In this document: positions 1 to 5,891 of the stretch, piece after piece
Numbering within the stretch: the stretch's first letter is position 1
Layout of the letters: the number at the start of each line of letters is the position of its first letter
Source: Acidobacteriota bacterium
GTDB taxonomy: Bacteria > Acidobacteriota > Terriglobia > Terriglobales > Acidobacteriaceae
Assembly (NCBI GenBank): GCA_021811745.1
Contig: JAJZNH010000233.1
Span: 1 to 5,891, forward strand
Direction: 5' to 3'
Length of the DNA stretch: 5,891 nucleotides
Made by a program: the position numbers and the translations under genes
The notes under the pieces: model-generated
Seen by the model: the letters and a program-made list of their open reading frames with translations, nothing else
The model's database searches: none
What the model was told of the DNA's origin: nothing

Positions 1-300
1 CCTGCAAAACCCATAGTTCGCAGAGTCAGCGCGCCTGCAGACTTAGACTCATTGTGGCTCGCAAGCCGCTCTGAAGCAGCAACTTGCAAGCAAGTCCATG
101 GCCTCTTCAAAAACTGCGTCTTCGACTGTAAAAACTGTAGCCATCCTCCTAACCAAAAGAAAAGAAGATGGTTGCAAACGCATCGACGCGCGTGTCAGTG
201 TTTCTGTGAAGCTGTAAAACTGTGACACTGCCTGCTACAGCATCCACATCTTCGGCCAGGCATCACACATCATCTCCCTCTTTGCGGCAGGCCCGCCGTC
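1..300. other. Intergenic region downstream of purF, no supported gene
   Basis: This stretch follows the purF stop codon (purF reads leftward). I find no convincing gene. Plus-strand frame 1 is open from the window edge to a stop near 228, but it shows no start, no ribosome site and no recognisable motif. On the minus strand a short frame (183 to 49, 44 codons) has an AGGAGG at 145-150, but that abuts an internal ATG with no spacing, so it is weak. The only pairing near the purF end is CAGTGT at 196-201 with ACACTG at 225-230 across a 23-nt loop. It lacks a U-tract, so no intrinsic terminator can be called. Several A-rich patches containing ACTGTAAAA-like words lie at 127-139 and 210-222. Confidence 0.5.
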
Positions 301-1860
301 TCACACTCCCGCTGCCACAGGCAGAATTTCCTTTACGTCCACCCACTGGGTGGGGTAATTGCCCGTGTAGCATGCCGTGCAGTAGCCGGTCCTACTTTCG
401 TCCCGGACCGACGCCATCAGCCCTTCCAGTGAAAGATAGGCAAGCGAGTCGGCCTCGATGAAGCGGCAGATCTCTTCAATGGTGTTGTTGGCGGCGATCA
501 GCTCGCGCCTCGAAGGCGTATCCACGCCGTAGAAGCAGGGCGCGATGGTGGGCGGGCAACTGATACGGAGGTGCACTTCGGTGGCCCCCGCGCCGCGCAC
601 CATGCGCACAATCTTCCGGCACGTGGTCCCCCGGATTATCGAGTCGTCGATAAGGATCACGCGCTTTCCCGCGAGCAGATTGTGGACAGGATTGAGCTTG
701 AGTCGGACCCCGAAGTCACGCACTCGCTGCTCGGGCTCGATGAAGGTGCGGCCCACGTAGTGATTGCGGATGAGGCCGAAGCGGAAGGGCAGGCCAGCTT
801 CTTCCGCATAGCCGAGCGCCGCGGTTACGCCAGAGTCGGGCACGGGAACCACAACGTCGGCCGGCACACCGGATTCAACCGCTAGCCGACGGCCCATCTG
901 GTCGCGGCTCTCTTGTACCCAGCGCCCGAAGACTCGCGAGTCGGGACGTGCAAAGTAAACGTGCTCGAAGATGCAACTTGCTTGCGCGGCGCTGGTTGCG
1001 TAGTGGTGGCTGGTGACGCCATCCTCAGTGACCATGACCAGCTCACCGGGGAGAACATCGCGCACAAACTCCGCGCGGAGCAGGTCGAAGGCGCAGGTCT
1101 CTGACGCTAGCACGACGGTGTCAGGGCCGTTCGGATTTCTCAACCGGCCCATCGAAAGCGGCCGGAAGCCGCGCGGATCGCGAGCGGCGAAGATGCGGTC
1201 GCGTGTCATCATTACAATGGAGAACGCGCCGTCGATCTGGCTCAGGGAATCGGCGATAGCGTCTACTAGCGTGCCGGCTTGGGAATGGGCGATGAGCTGC
1301 ACAATCACCTCTGAGTCAGAGGTGGTTTGAAAGTATGCGCCCTCGCGCTCCAGCCGCGAGCGCACCTCGCTCAGGTTGACCAGGTTGCCGTTGTGTGCAA
1401 TAGCGATCAGGCCCTTGGTGGAGTCCACGCGGATGGGCTGCGCATTGAGGATCGCTGAGTCCCCAGTTGTCGAGTAACGAGTGTGGCCGATCGCCATCGT
1501 GCCCGGGAGCTTGGCCAGCACGTCGTCGGCGAAGATTTCGCTCACCAGGCCCATGCCCTTGATGTTGGCGAGATGCTGCCCATCGGCGGTAGCGATGCCG
1601 GCTGATTCCTGGCCGCGATGCTGCAGCGCATAGAGGCTGAGATAGGCCTGGCGGGCGGCGTCGGGATGGCCGTGAATGGCCACTACACCGCACTCCTCGT
1701 GGAGCTTCGGATCGGCACCTTCGACCTCGCCCAACCCGTCTCTCATCCTGAGCGAGGCCGCCGCGGCGGCCGAGTCGAACCGTCTGCCGTTCCGCCCTGC
1801 CCGCAGCGCCTCGGATGCATCGCAGACACCTCCCACACCCTGAAACAGCATCTGCCTCAT
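301..1860 (-). CDS. purF: Amidophosphoribosyltransferase (glutamine PRPP amidotransferase)
   Basis: PurF makes 5-phosphoribosylamine from PRPP and glutamine in the cytoplasm, the first committed step of purine synthesis. From the chosen start it has 519 residues. An N-terminal Ntn-hydrolase glutaminase domain begins at Cys57 (context LHEECGVVAIHGH), which should become the catalytic N-terminal Cys after propeptide cleavage. It is followed by QHRGQES, GHTRYST (about 125-131) and the NG pair (about 157-158). The C-terminal phosphoribosyltransferase domain has the PRPP loop VILIDDSIIRGTT (about 401-413). Four cysteines match the 4Fe-4S ligands of the B. subtilis enzyme: 296 (CIFEHVYFARPDS), 442 (PCFYG), 494 and 497 (CTAC). 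The mature length of 463 is normal, but the 56-residue propeptide is long. I chose ATG 1860 because GGAGG lies 7 nt upstream. ATG 1746, giving a 17-residue propeptide, is the alternative but lacks a good ribosome site. The frame also runs open upstream to 1947, overlapping purL. The gene follows purL after 70 nt and is probably cotranscribed with it. Confidence 0.96.
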   Translation of the reverse strand: MRQMLFQGVGGVCDASEALRAGRNGRRFDSAAAAASLRMRDGLGEVEGADPKLHEECGVVAIHGHPDAARQAYLSLYALQHRGQESAGIATADGQHLANIKGMGLVSEIFADDVLAKLPGTMAIGHTRYSTTGDSAILNAQPIRVDSTKGLIAIAHNGNLVNLSEVRSRLEREGAYFQTTSDSEVIVQLIAHSQAGTLVDAIADSLSQIDGAFSIVMMTRDRIFAARDPRGFRPLSMGRLRNPNGPDTVVLASETCAFDLLRAEFVRDVLPGELVMVTEDGVTSHHYATSAAQASCIFEHVYFARPDSRVFGRWVQESRDQMGRRLAVESGVPADVVVPVPDSGVTAALGYAEEAGLPFRFGLIRNHYVGRTFIEPEQRVRDFGVRLKLNPVHNLLAGKRVILIDDSIIRGTTCRKIVRMVRGAGATEVHLRISCPPTIAPCFYGVDTPSRRELIAANNTIEEICRFIEADSLAYLSLEGLMASVRDESRTGYCTACYTGNYPTQWVDVKEILPVAAGV

Positions 1861-1867
1861 GCGGAAG

Positions 1868-1872
1868 CCTCC
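1868..1872 (-). promoter_or_regulatory. Shine-Dalgarno of purF, inside a small hairpin
   Basis: On the minus strand GGAGG sits 7 nt before ATG 1860, which is ideal spacing and decides the purF start. The same bases form part of a perfect 5-bp hairpin, GCGGA-GGCT-TCCGC (1874 to 1861), that ends directly against the start codon. The pairing is seen in the sequence. Any effect on translation is inference. Confidence 0.6.
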
Positions 1873-1930
1873 GCGCTTCGCACACGGCAAGCTGCGGCTG
1901 CGACGTAAATTCTTGAAAGATTTGTTGCGG

Positions 1931-4393
1931 TCATGCCGAAACCTCATGATGCAAATTCGCTTCCAGGGCCGAGGCCCAAGGCCCTTGAAGCTCGTCTATC
2001 GCTGCAGAGATGAATGGGTCGCCTTCCACCAATATCTCCAGCCGTTTGCGGCCGGTGGTTCCGAGGCGGGCACAGAGAAAGTTGTGCTCGCCGGCCATGG
2101 CGTCGATCTCGGAGACTTGGCTGGGGTCGCAAGTAATAAGGACAGTGGAAGCGGGCTCGGCGAAGAGGCCAAAGAGCGGGTGCGCTAGCAGCGATGGGTC
2201 CTGCTCGACCTCGGCACCAATGCCTTTCGGAAAAGCTGCTTGAGCCAAAGCCACTGCCAATCCACCGTCGGAGAGATCGCGCGCGGAGTGAATCAGCTTG
2301 CGCCATGCGAGCGCCGCCAACAGATCGTGCAAGCTGGCCTCGGCTTCCAGATCGAGCGCGGGCGGACGGCCCCAGAATCCGCCGAGCACCGCCTTGGCGA
2401 ATTCCGAGGAGCCGAATGCCGCGAGCGCTGCGTCAGCTGCGTCTGTTGTTGCATCCGGCCGCACGGCCTGGTAGGCGTCGGGCTGATAAAGCGGCATCGG
2501 ATACTGGCTGATAGGCGGCGGATTGAGAGGAACCTCGAGCTTGGGGTCGGGCTCCTCGCCGCGCGGAATCGGCCAAAGCATGACGATGGCGTCCTTCTCC
2601 CGCTGGAAGTGCGCGGGCACGGCCCTGCTGACGTCTTCAAGAATGCCTACGATCCCCAGGACCGGCGTGGGGTAGATGCCTTCGCCCTTTGTCTCGTTAT
2701 ATAAAGAAACATTGCCGCCGGTGATGGGTGTCCCCAGAGCCGTGCAGGCCTCCGCGATGCCGTCGATGGCCGCCGAAAGCTGCGCCATGATCTCGGGCTT
2801 TTCAGGATTGCCGAAGTTGAGGCAGTTGGTGGCGGCCACGGGGGTTGCGCCGCTGCACGCCACTTTGCGCGCGCACTCGGCCACCGCGTGCATGGCACCC
2901 AGCTTGGGATCGAGATAGCACCAACGGCTGTTGCCGTCGAGGGCCATGGCCAATCCGCGCTCGTGGCCGGGCGTTCCCGTCCCTTTGATGCGCATTACTC
3001 CGGCCTCTCCGCCGGGACCGATCACGGTATTGGTCTGCACCATGGAATCGTACTGTTCGTGAATCCAGCGTTTGGAGCAGACGTTGGCGCTGGCGAGTAG
3101 CTTCTTGAGGTCGGCGGTGTAGTTGCGATCCTTGGCCAGTTCTGCCAGCATCTCGGCTAAGGGATCGAGCGGTATTGGGGCCTTCCATGCGCCGATCGGG
3201 CGATGGTAAAGCGGTGCGTCGTCGGTGAGTGATTGATTGGGTATGTCGGCGACTAGTTCGCCGTGATGGCGGATGCGCAGCCGCGGCGATGGCTCGACCG
3301 TGCCAACGATCACGGCGTCGAGGCCCCACTTGGTGAAGACGCGTAGAACCTCGTCTTCGCGTCCCTTCTCGGCTACCAGCAACATACGTTCCTGGCTTTC
3401 GGAGAGCATCATCTCGTAGGCGCTCATGCCAGTTTCGCGCTGCGGCACGTGGTCGAGTTCCACATTGAGGCCCACGCAGCCCCGCGCACCCATCTCGCAG
3501 GTCGAGCAGGTAAGCCCCGCCGCGCCCATGTCCTGAATGCCCACTATGGCGCCTGTCTGCATCGCCTCCAGACAGGCCTCAAGGAGCAACTTTTCCATGA
3601 ACGGGTCGCCGACCTGCACGTTGGGCCGCTTCTGCTCGGAGCCTTCCTTGAACTCTTCACTTGCCATGGTGGCGCCGTGGATGCCGTCGCGGCCAGTCTT
3701 CGCGCCTACATAAATCACGGGGTTACCGGCGCCGCTGGCTTTGGCATAGAAAATCTCGTCCTTGCGCACCAGTCCGAGGGCGAAGGCGTTCACCAGCGGA
3801 TTGCCGCTATAGCAGGATTCAAACTTGGTTTCGCCGCCTAGGTTGGGCACGCCGAAGCAGTTGCCATAGCCCGCTATGCCGCTGACGACACCCTCTACGA
3901 TGGCGTGATTTCTGTGAACGAGCTGCCGCCGCTCGGGGTCCGACATTCCAGATTCCTCCGAGATCGGCCCAAAGCGCAGTGAATCCATCACTGCCAGCGG
4001 GCGCGCGCCCATGGTGAAGATGTCGCGCAGAATCCCGCCCACGCCGGTGGCCGCGCCTTGGAGAGGCTCGATGTAGCTGGGGTGGTTGTGGCTCTCAATC
4101 TTGAAGGCGCAGGCCCAGCCGTCGCCTACGTCGATGATGCCTGCATTCTCGCCCGGTCCCTGCACAACACGGTCGCTTTTGGTGGGCAGGCGCTTCAGAT
4201 GGACGCGGCTGGATTTATAGGAGCAATGCTCGCTCCACATCACGCTATAGATGCCTAACTCGGTGAGCGAAGGCACGCGGCCCAGCGTGGCGAGAATACG
4301 ATCATATTCCTCAGCCGTGATGCCATGTCGCGCCAGAACCTCCGGGGTGACGGTGGCCGGCGCAGGGGCAGCTGTGGTGGAGGTGTGAGTCAT
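1931..4393 (-). CDS. purL: Phosphoribosylformylglycinamidine synthase subunit PurL (small, Bacillus-type)
   Basis: PurL is the ATP-dependent synthetase subunit that converts FGAR to FGAM, step four of purine synthesis. It uses ammonia delivered by PurQ, with PurS bridging the complex. The protein has 820 residues from ATG 4393. Visible landmarks are [10 protein letters not shown] with the presumed catalytic His56, GPGENAGI, the nucleotide-binding ESHNHP (100-105), [38 protein letters not shown] (about 286-303), a second-half GPGGEAGV and [28 protein letters not shown], and [16 protein letters not shown] near 706-721. This is the two-repeat AIRS-like layout of small PurL, without the glutaminase domain of large PurL. 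It is longer than the roughly 740-residue B. subtilis protein. Part of the excess is a proline-rich insert around residues 607-660. Starts at 4408 (ATG) and 4465 (GTG) are also in frame. I prefer 4393 because homology begins soon after it, but no start has a clear ribosome site. purF follows after 70 nt. purQ and purS are not in the window. Confidence 0.96.
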   Translation of the reverse strand: MTHTSTTAAPAPATVTPEVLARHGITAEEYDRILATLGRVPSLTELGIYSVMWSEHCSYKSSRVHLKRLPTKSDRVVQGPGENAGIIDVGDGWACAFKIESHNHPSYIEPLQGAATGVGGILRDIFTMGARPLAVMDSLRFGPISEESGMSDPERRQLVHRNHAIVEGVVSGIAGYGNCFGVPNLGGETKFESCYSGNPLVNAFALGLVRKDEIFYAKASGAGNPVIYVGAKTGRDGIHGATMASEEFKEGSEQKRPNVQVGDPFMEKLLLEACLEAMQTGAIVGIQDMGAAGLTCSTCEMGARGCVGLNVELDHVPQRETGMSAYEMMLSESQERMLLVAEKGREDEVLRVFTKWGLDAVIVGTVEPSPRLRIRHHGELVADIPNQSLTDDAPLYHRPIGAWKAPIPLDPLAEMLAELAKDRNYTADLKKLLASANVCSKRWIHEQYDSMVQTNTVIGPGGEAGVMRIKGTGTPGHERGLAMALDGNSRWCYLDPKLGAMHAVAECARKVACSGATPVAATNCLNFGNPEKPEIMAQLSAAIDGIAEACTALGTPITGGNVSLYNETKGEGIYPTPVLGIVGILEDVSRAVPAHFQREKDAIVMLWPIPRGEEPDPKLEVPLNPPPISQYPMPLYQPDAYQAVRPDATTDAADAALAAFGSSEFAKAVLGGFWGRPPALDLEAEASLHDLLAALAWRKLIHSARDLSDGGLAVALAQAAFPKGIGAEVEQDPSLLAHPLFGLFAEPASTVLITCDPSQVSEIDAMAGEHNFLCARLGTTGRKRLEILVEGDPFISAAIDELQGPWASALEANLHHEVSA

Positions 4394-4607
4394 CACCGAT
4401 AGTTTCATTGTCGCATGAGATTCGCAGACGAGTAAGGCGCCGTGGATGTGCAAAGCGTGGCACACCTGCCGGAACCGGCCCCACTCCGGCCCGGAATCGG
4501 GCTAAACGCCGCCAATCGCGTGCCTACGAAAGTAGGTAATGCTTCTCTTTTCGAATCACCCACTCTCCCGCCGCCCCGTGCCCTGAAAGCCATGCGGAAG
4601 TAGACCG
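4394..4607 (-). promoter_or_regulatory. purL upstream/leader region with short hairpins
   Basis: These 214 nt precede purL and hold no supported gene. Three compact inverted repeats are visible: GCCGG/CCGGC at 4468-4479 with a 2-nt loop, GCCCG/CGGGC at 4489-4502 with a 4-nt loop, and TGCCTAC/GTAGGTA at 4521-4538 around GAAA (one G-T pair). The third would carry a GNRA tetraloop only if transcribed on the plus strand. I recognise no purine riboswitch core, PurR box or clear -35/-10 pair. The purL promoter probably lies here or slightly upstream by position alone. Confidence 0.35.
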
Positions 4608-4790
4608 AAATTTCTTCTTTCATCCAATGCCCCCGCTTCATGCGGCTTTATGGCAGAACCGCTCGGAACCCGTCAATGCTCTCCGCTGCGCTTCGATGAA
4701 CGCGCAGGAGAACGTGCGGCATTGACCGAACCCGCCTCGCCTCTGCCCGCCGCATAGACATGAAGCGGGGGCACTCAACGAAAGAAATTT
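4608..4790. repeat. Nested imperfect inverted repeat of about 183 bp (MITE-like or long hairpin)
   Basis: Six blocks pair with inverted copies around one centre near 4699. AAATTTCTT 4608-4616 pairs with 4782-4790. TGCCCCCGCTTCATG 4628-4642 pairs with 4759-4773, 15 of 15 bases. GGCAGA 4652-4657 pairs with 4742-4747. GTCAATGC 4672-4679 pairs with 4719-4726. TCTCC 4680-4684 pairs with 4707-4711. TGCGC 4687-4691 pairs with 4702-4706, leaving a 10-nt loop. The shared centre argues against chance. The element could fold into one long, interrupted hairpin in DNA or RNA. I see no target-site duplication at the edges. It lies between the divergent purL and ArdC-like genes, so it is badly placed for a terminator. 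Candidates are a transposase-less mobile element, a REP/BIME-like repeat or a structured RNA. Confidence 0.7.
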
Positions 4791-4849
4791 GGTTGAGAGC
4801 CAAAGGCGAAAAGCCCTCCTTCAGAATTTCGCCCCACGCGGGCAGCACA

Positions 4850-4855
4850 GGAGAG
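4850..4855 (+). promoter_or_regulatory. Shine-Dalgarno of the ArdC-like gene
   Basis: GGAGAG at 4850-4855 lies 9 nt before ATG 4865 and decides the start of the ArdC-like gene. The frame is open further upstream to an ATG at 4760. That ATG lies within the right arm of the inverted repeat and has no comparable ribosome site. Confidence 0.6.
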
Positions 4856-4864
4856 CGAAACGTC

Positions 4865-5773
4865 ATGGCATACCGCAACCATCGCAATGCAGCCAGCAGG
4901 CCGAGCATCTACCAGACCGTTACCGACCGCGTCATTTCCAGCCTCAAAGCCGGCGTGATTCCGTGGGAAAAGCCGTGGAAGACGCCGCACTTCGCAGGCG
5001 GCCCATTCCCGCGCAACTTCTACACGGGCAAGCCCTATCGTGGCATCAAGGTTCTCTTGCTTTGGTCGAGTGAGTACAGTTCCCCATTTTGGCTTACGTT
5101 CAGACAGGCGCAGGCATTGAAAGGCAACGTCCGCAAAGGTGAGCATGGAACGCAGATCATCTTTTACAAGCAGCTTCCCGAACACGCGAAGAAAGACGAC
5201 GAAACAACGGGCGAAGACGAGCGCGTTCCTTTTGTTCTCTGCCACTACACCGTTTTCAATGTGGAGCAGTGCGATGGTCTCATGCTTTCCGAAATCTCGC
5301 AGCCTGCTATCGCGCCAGAGATCGACGAAGACGATGTTTGCGAAAGCATCGTTGCCGGATGGGATAACCGCCCCGCGCTTTATCTCAACAGCCCGACCGA
5401 GCACCTGGCATATTATCGGCCTTCCACTGATTCCGTCTGCATGCCGGCACGTTCCCGCTTCGTCGATGCACCGCACTATTACAGCACCTTATTCCATGAG
5501 CTGATTCACAGTACAGGACACGAAAGCCGCCTGAATCGCACCTTTGGCGACCGTTTCGGAGATGAGCTTTACCGCAAAGAGGAACTGGTAGCCGAGATGG
5601 GCGCAGCCTTTCTTTGTGCCATCGTTGGGATCGCCAACGAGCACACCAACCGCAACACCACCGCTTACATCCAAAACTGGATTGTCCGGCTTCAAGAAGA
5701 CAACCGGCTGATCGTTTATGCAGCCGTTGCGCTGAATATCGCTCCGGCGATCTACGACCATGCTCATTTCTGA
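4865..5773 (+). CDS. ArdC-family antirestriction protein with zincin metallopeptidase domain
   Basis: This 302-residue protein has the two-part layout of ArdC-type (DUF1738) proteins. Residues about 14-104 (SIYQTVTDRVISSLKAGVIPW onset, then NFYTGKPYRGIK, FWLTFRQAQALKGNVRKGEHG) match the N-terminal ssDNA-binding-like domain. Residues about 204-300 form a zincin metallopeptidase domain with HELIHSTGH (211-219), giving the two HExxH histidines and catalytic Glu212. EELVAEMGAAFL (239-250) follows and probably supplies the third zinc ligand (Glu244 or Glu240). The middle, about 106-160, is acidic and looks like a linker. Relatives are carried by plasmids, conjugative elements and phages. Some protect incoming DNA from restriction and bind ssDNA; the role of the peptidase is unclear. 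Both domains look intact, so it may be active. No signal peptide or membrane segment is seen, so it should be cytoplasmic. The gene diverges from purL, appears less GC-rich than the pur genes, and is bounded by an inverted repeat upstream and a broken transposase downstream. This fits horizontal acquisition. Start chosen from GGAGAG 9 nt upstream. Confidence 0.88.
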   Translation: MAYRNHRNAASRPSIYQTVTDRVISSLKAGVIPWEKPWKTPHFAGGPFPRNFYTGKPYRGIKVLLLWSSEYSSPFWLTFRQAQALKGNVRKGEHGTQIIFYKQLPEHAKKDDETTGEDERVPFVLCHYTVFNVEQCDGLMLSEISQPAIAPEIDEDDVCESIVAGWDNRPALYLNSPTEHLAYYRPSTDSVCMPARSRFVDAPHYYSTLFHELIHSTGHESRLNRTFGDRFGDELYRKEELVAEMGAAFLCAIVGIANEHTNRNTTAYIQNWIVRLQEDNRLIVYAAVALNIAPAIYDHAHF

Positions 5774-5779
5774 GCAGTG

Positions 5780-5891
5780 ACGCCAACCCTTCTCGCCGGC
5801 GCATCCTGGACAGCGAAAACCCGCCGGCCAACGCAGCCGCTCCAGATAGGCAACGCACGATTGCTCGTCGGGAAACCACGCGCGAAACTGC
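5780..5891 (-). pseudogene. IS1595-family transposase, N-terminal zinc-ribbon fragment (truncated)
   Basis: Reading leftward from the right edge (first full codon 5890-5888), the frame begins QFRAWFPDEQSCVAYLERL and continues RWPAGFRCPGCAGEKGWR. This closely resembles the N-terminal zinc-ribbon region of IS1595-type transposases: the WFPDE..C..YLE.LRWP.GF.CP.C pattern with the first CxxC knuckle. After the GWR segment near 5780 the resemblance stops. The frame stays open but then simply reads the complement of the ArdC-like gene, so the second zinc knuckle and the DDE-type catalytic domain are missing. The start codon lies beyond the window. I infer a transposase gene cut at the junction with the ArdC-like block. 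The family call rests on about 37 residues recognised by eye. Confidence 0.72.

Noticed and set aside
1..228. Plus-strand open frame with many cysteines at the left edge
   Set aside because: No visible start or ribosome site, irregular Cys spacing and no recognisable family. It could be the tail of a gene from outside the window, but nothing supports that.
196..230. CAGTGT/ACACTG inverted repeat as a purF terminator
   Set aside because: Only 6 bp of stem with a 23-nt loop and no following U-tract in the purF direction.
1316..1885. 189-codon minus-strand frame overlapping purF
   Set aside because: It is a shifted-frame shadow of purF: Arg/Gly/Pro-rich, with no domain, and wholly inside a gene with clear catalytic motifs.
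4394..4465. GTG start of PurL at 4465
   Set aside because: The added residues ([12 protein letters not shown] onward) do not resemble PurL N-termini. A start at 4393 or 4408 fits the family better.
4405..4641. 78-codon minus-strand frame upstream of purL
   Set aside because: It starts inside the inverted repeat, overlaps the possible early purL starts, and has low-complexity Arg/Gly-rich content with no homology I recognise.
4760..4864. Upstream ATG extending the ArdC-like protein by 35 residues
   Set aside because: There is no ribosome site before 4760, it lies in the repeat arm, and the ArdC domain begins only after residue 10 of the shorter form, which has GGAGAG at good spacing.
4775..5476. 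233-codon minus-strand frame antisense to the ArdC-like gene
   Set aside because: The opposite strand encodes a recognisable two-domain protein. This frame shows no motif and is best explained as an antisense shadow.
5385..5879. 164-codon minus-strand frame at the right end
   Set aside because: It overlaps both the ArdC-like gene and the IS1595 fragment. The transposase homology is in a different frame, so this one is a shadow.

Overview
The window has three parts: a purine-biosynthesis pair on the minus strand, a non-coding stretch containing a nested inverted repeat, and an accessory block at the right end. The DNA is GC-rich. PurL is the small 'Bacillus-type' form and PurF carries the Fe-S cluster ligands. 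Together with the general style of the proteins, this suggests a free-living bacterium. A member of the Acidobacteriota is my best guess, but this is inference and no taxonomic marker is present.

Positions 1-300 lie downstream of purF and hold no convincing gene. Positions 301-1860 (minus) encode PurF, amidophosphoribosyltransferase, the first committed step of de novo purine synthesis. Positions 1931-4393 (minus) encode PurL, the synthetase subunit of FGAM synthase, the fourth step. The genes are co-directional (purL then purF) with a 70-nt gap, so they are probably one operon. PurQ and PurS, which a small PurL needs, are not in the window.

Positions 4394-4864 separate purL from a divergently transcribed gene. 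Nearest purL is a leader with several short hairpins. Then comes a striking element of about 183 bp (4608-4790) in which six separate sequence blocks pair with their inverted copies around a common centre near 4699. It looks like a MITE-like or long-hairpin repeat.

Positions 4865-5773 (plus) encode an ArdC-type protein: an N-terminal ssDNA-binding-like domain followed by a zincin metallopeptidase domain with HELIHSTGH. Such proteins are typical of plasmids, phages and integrative elements. Immediately after its stop codon, on the opposite strand, is the 5' end of an IS1595-family transposase zinc-ribbon domain that breaks off at the junction. The inverted repeat, the antirestriction-type gene and the broken transposase suggest that a mobile segment joins the core pur operon here.
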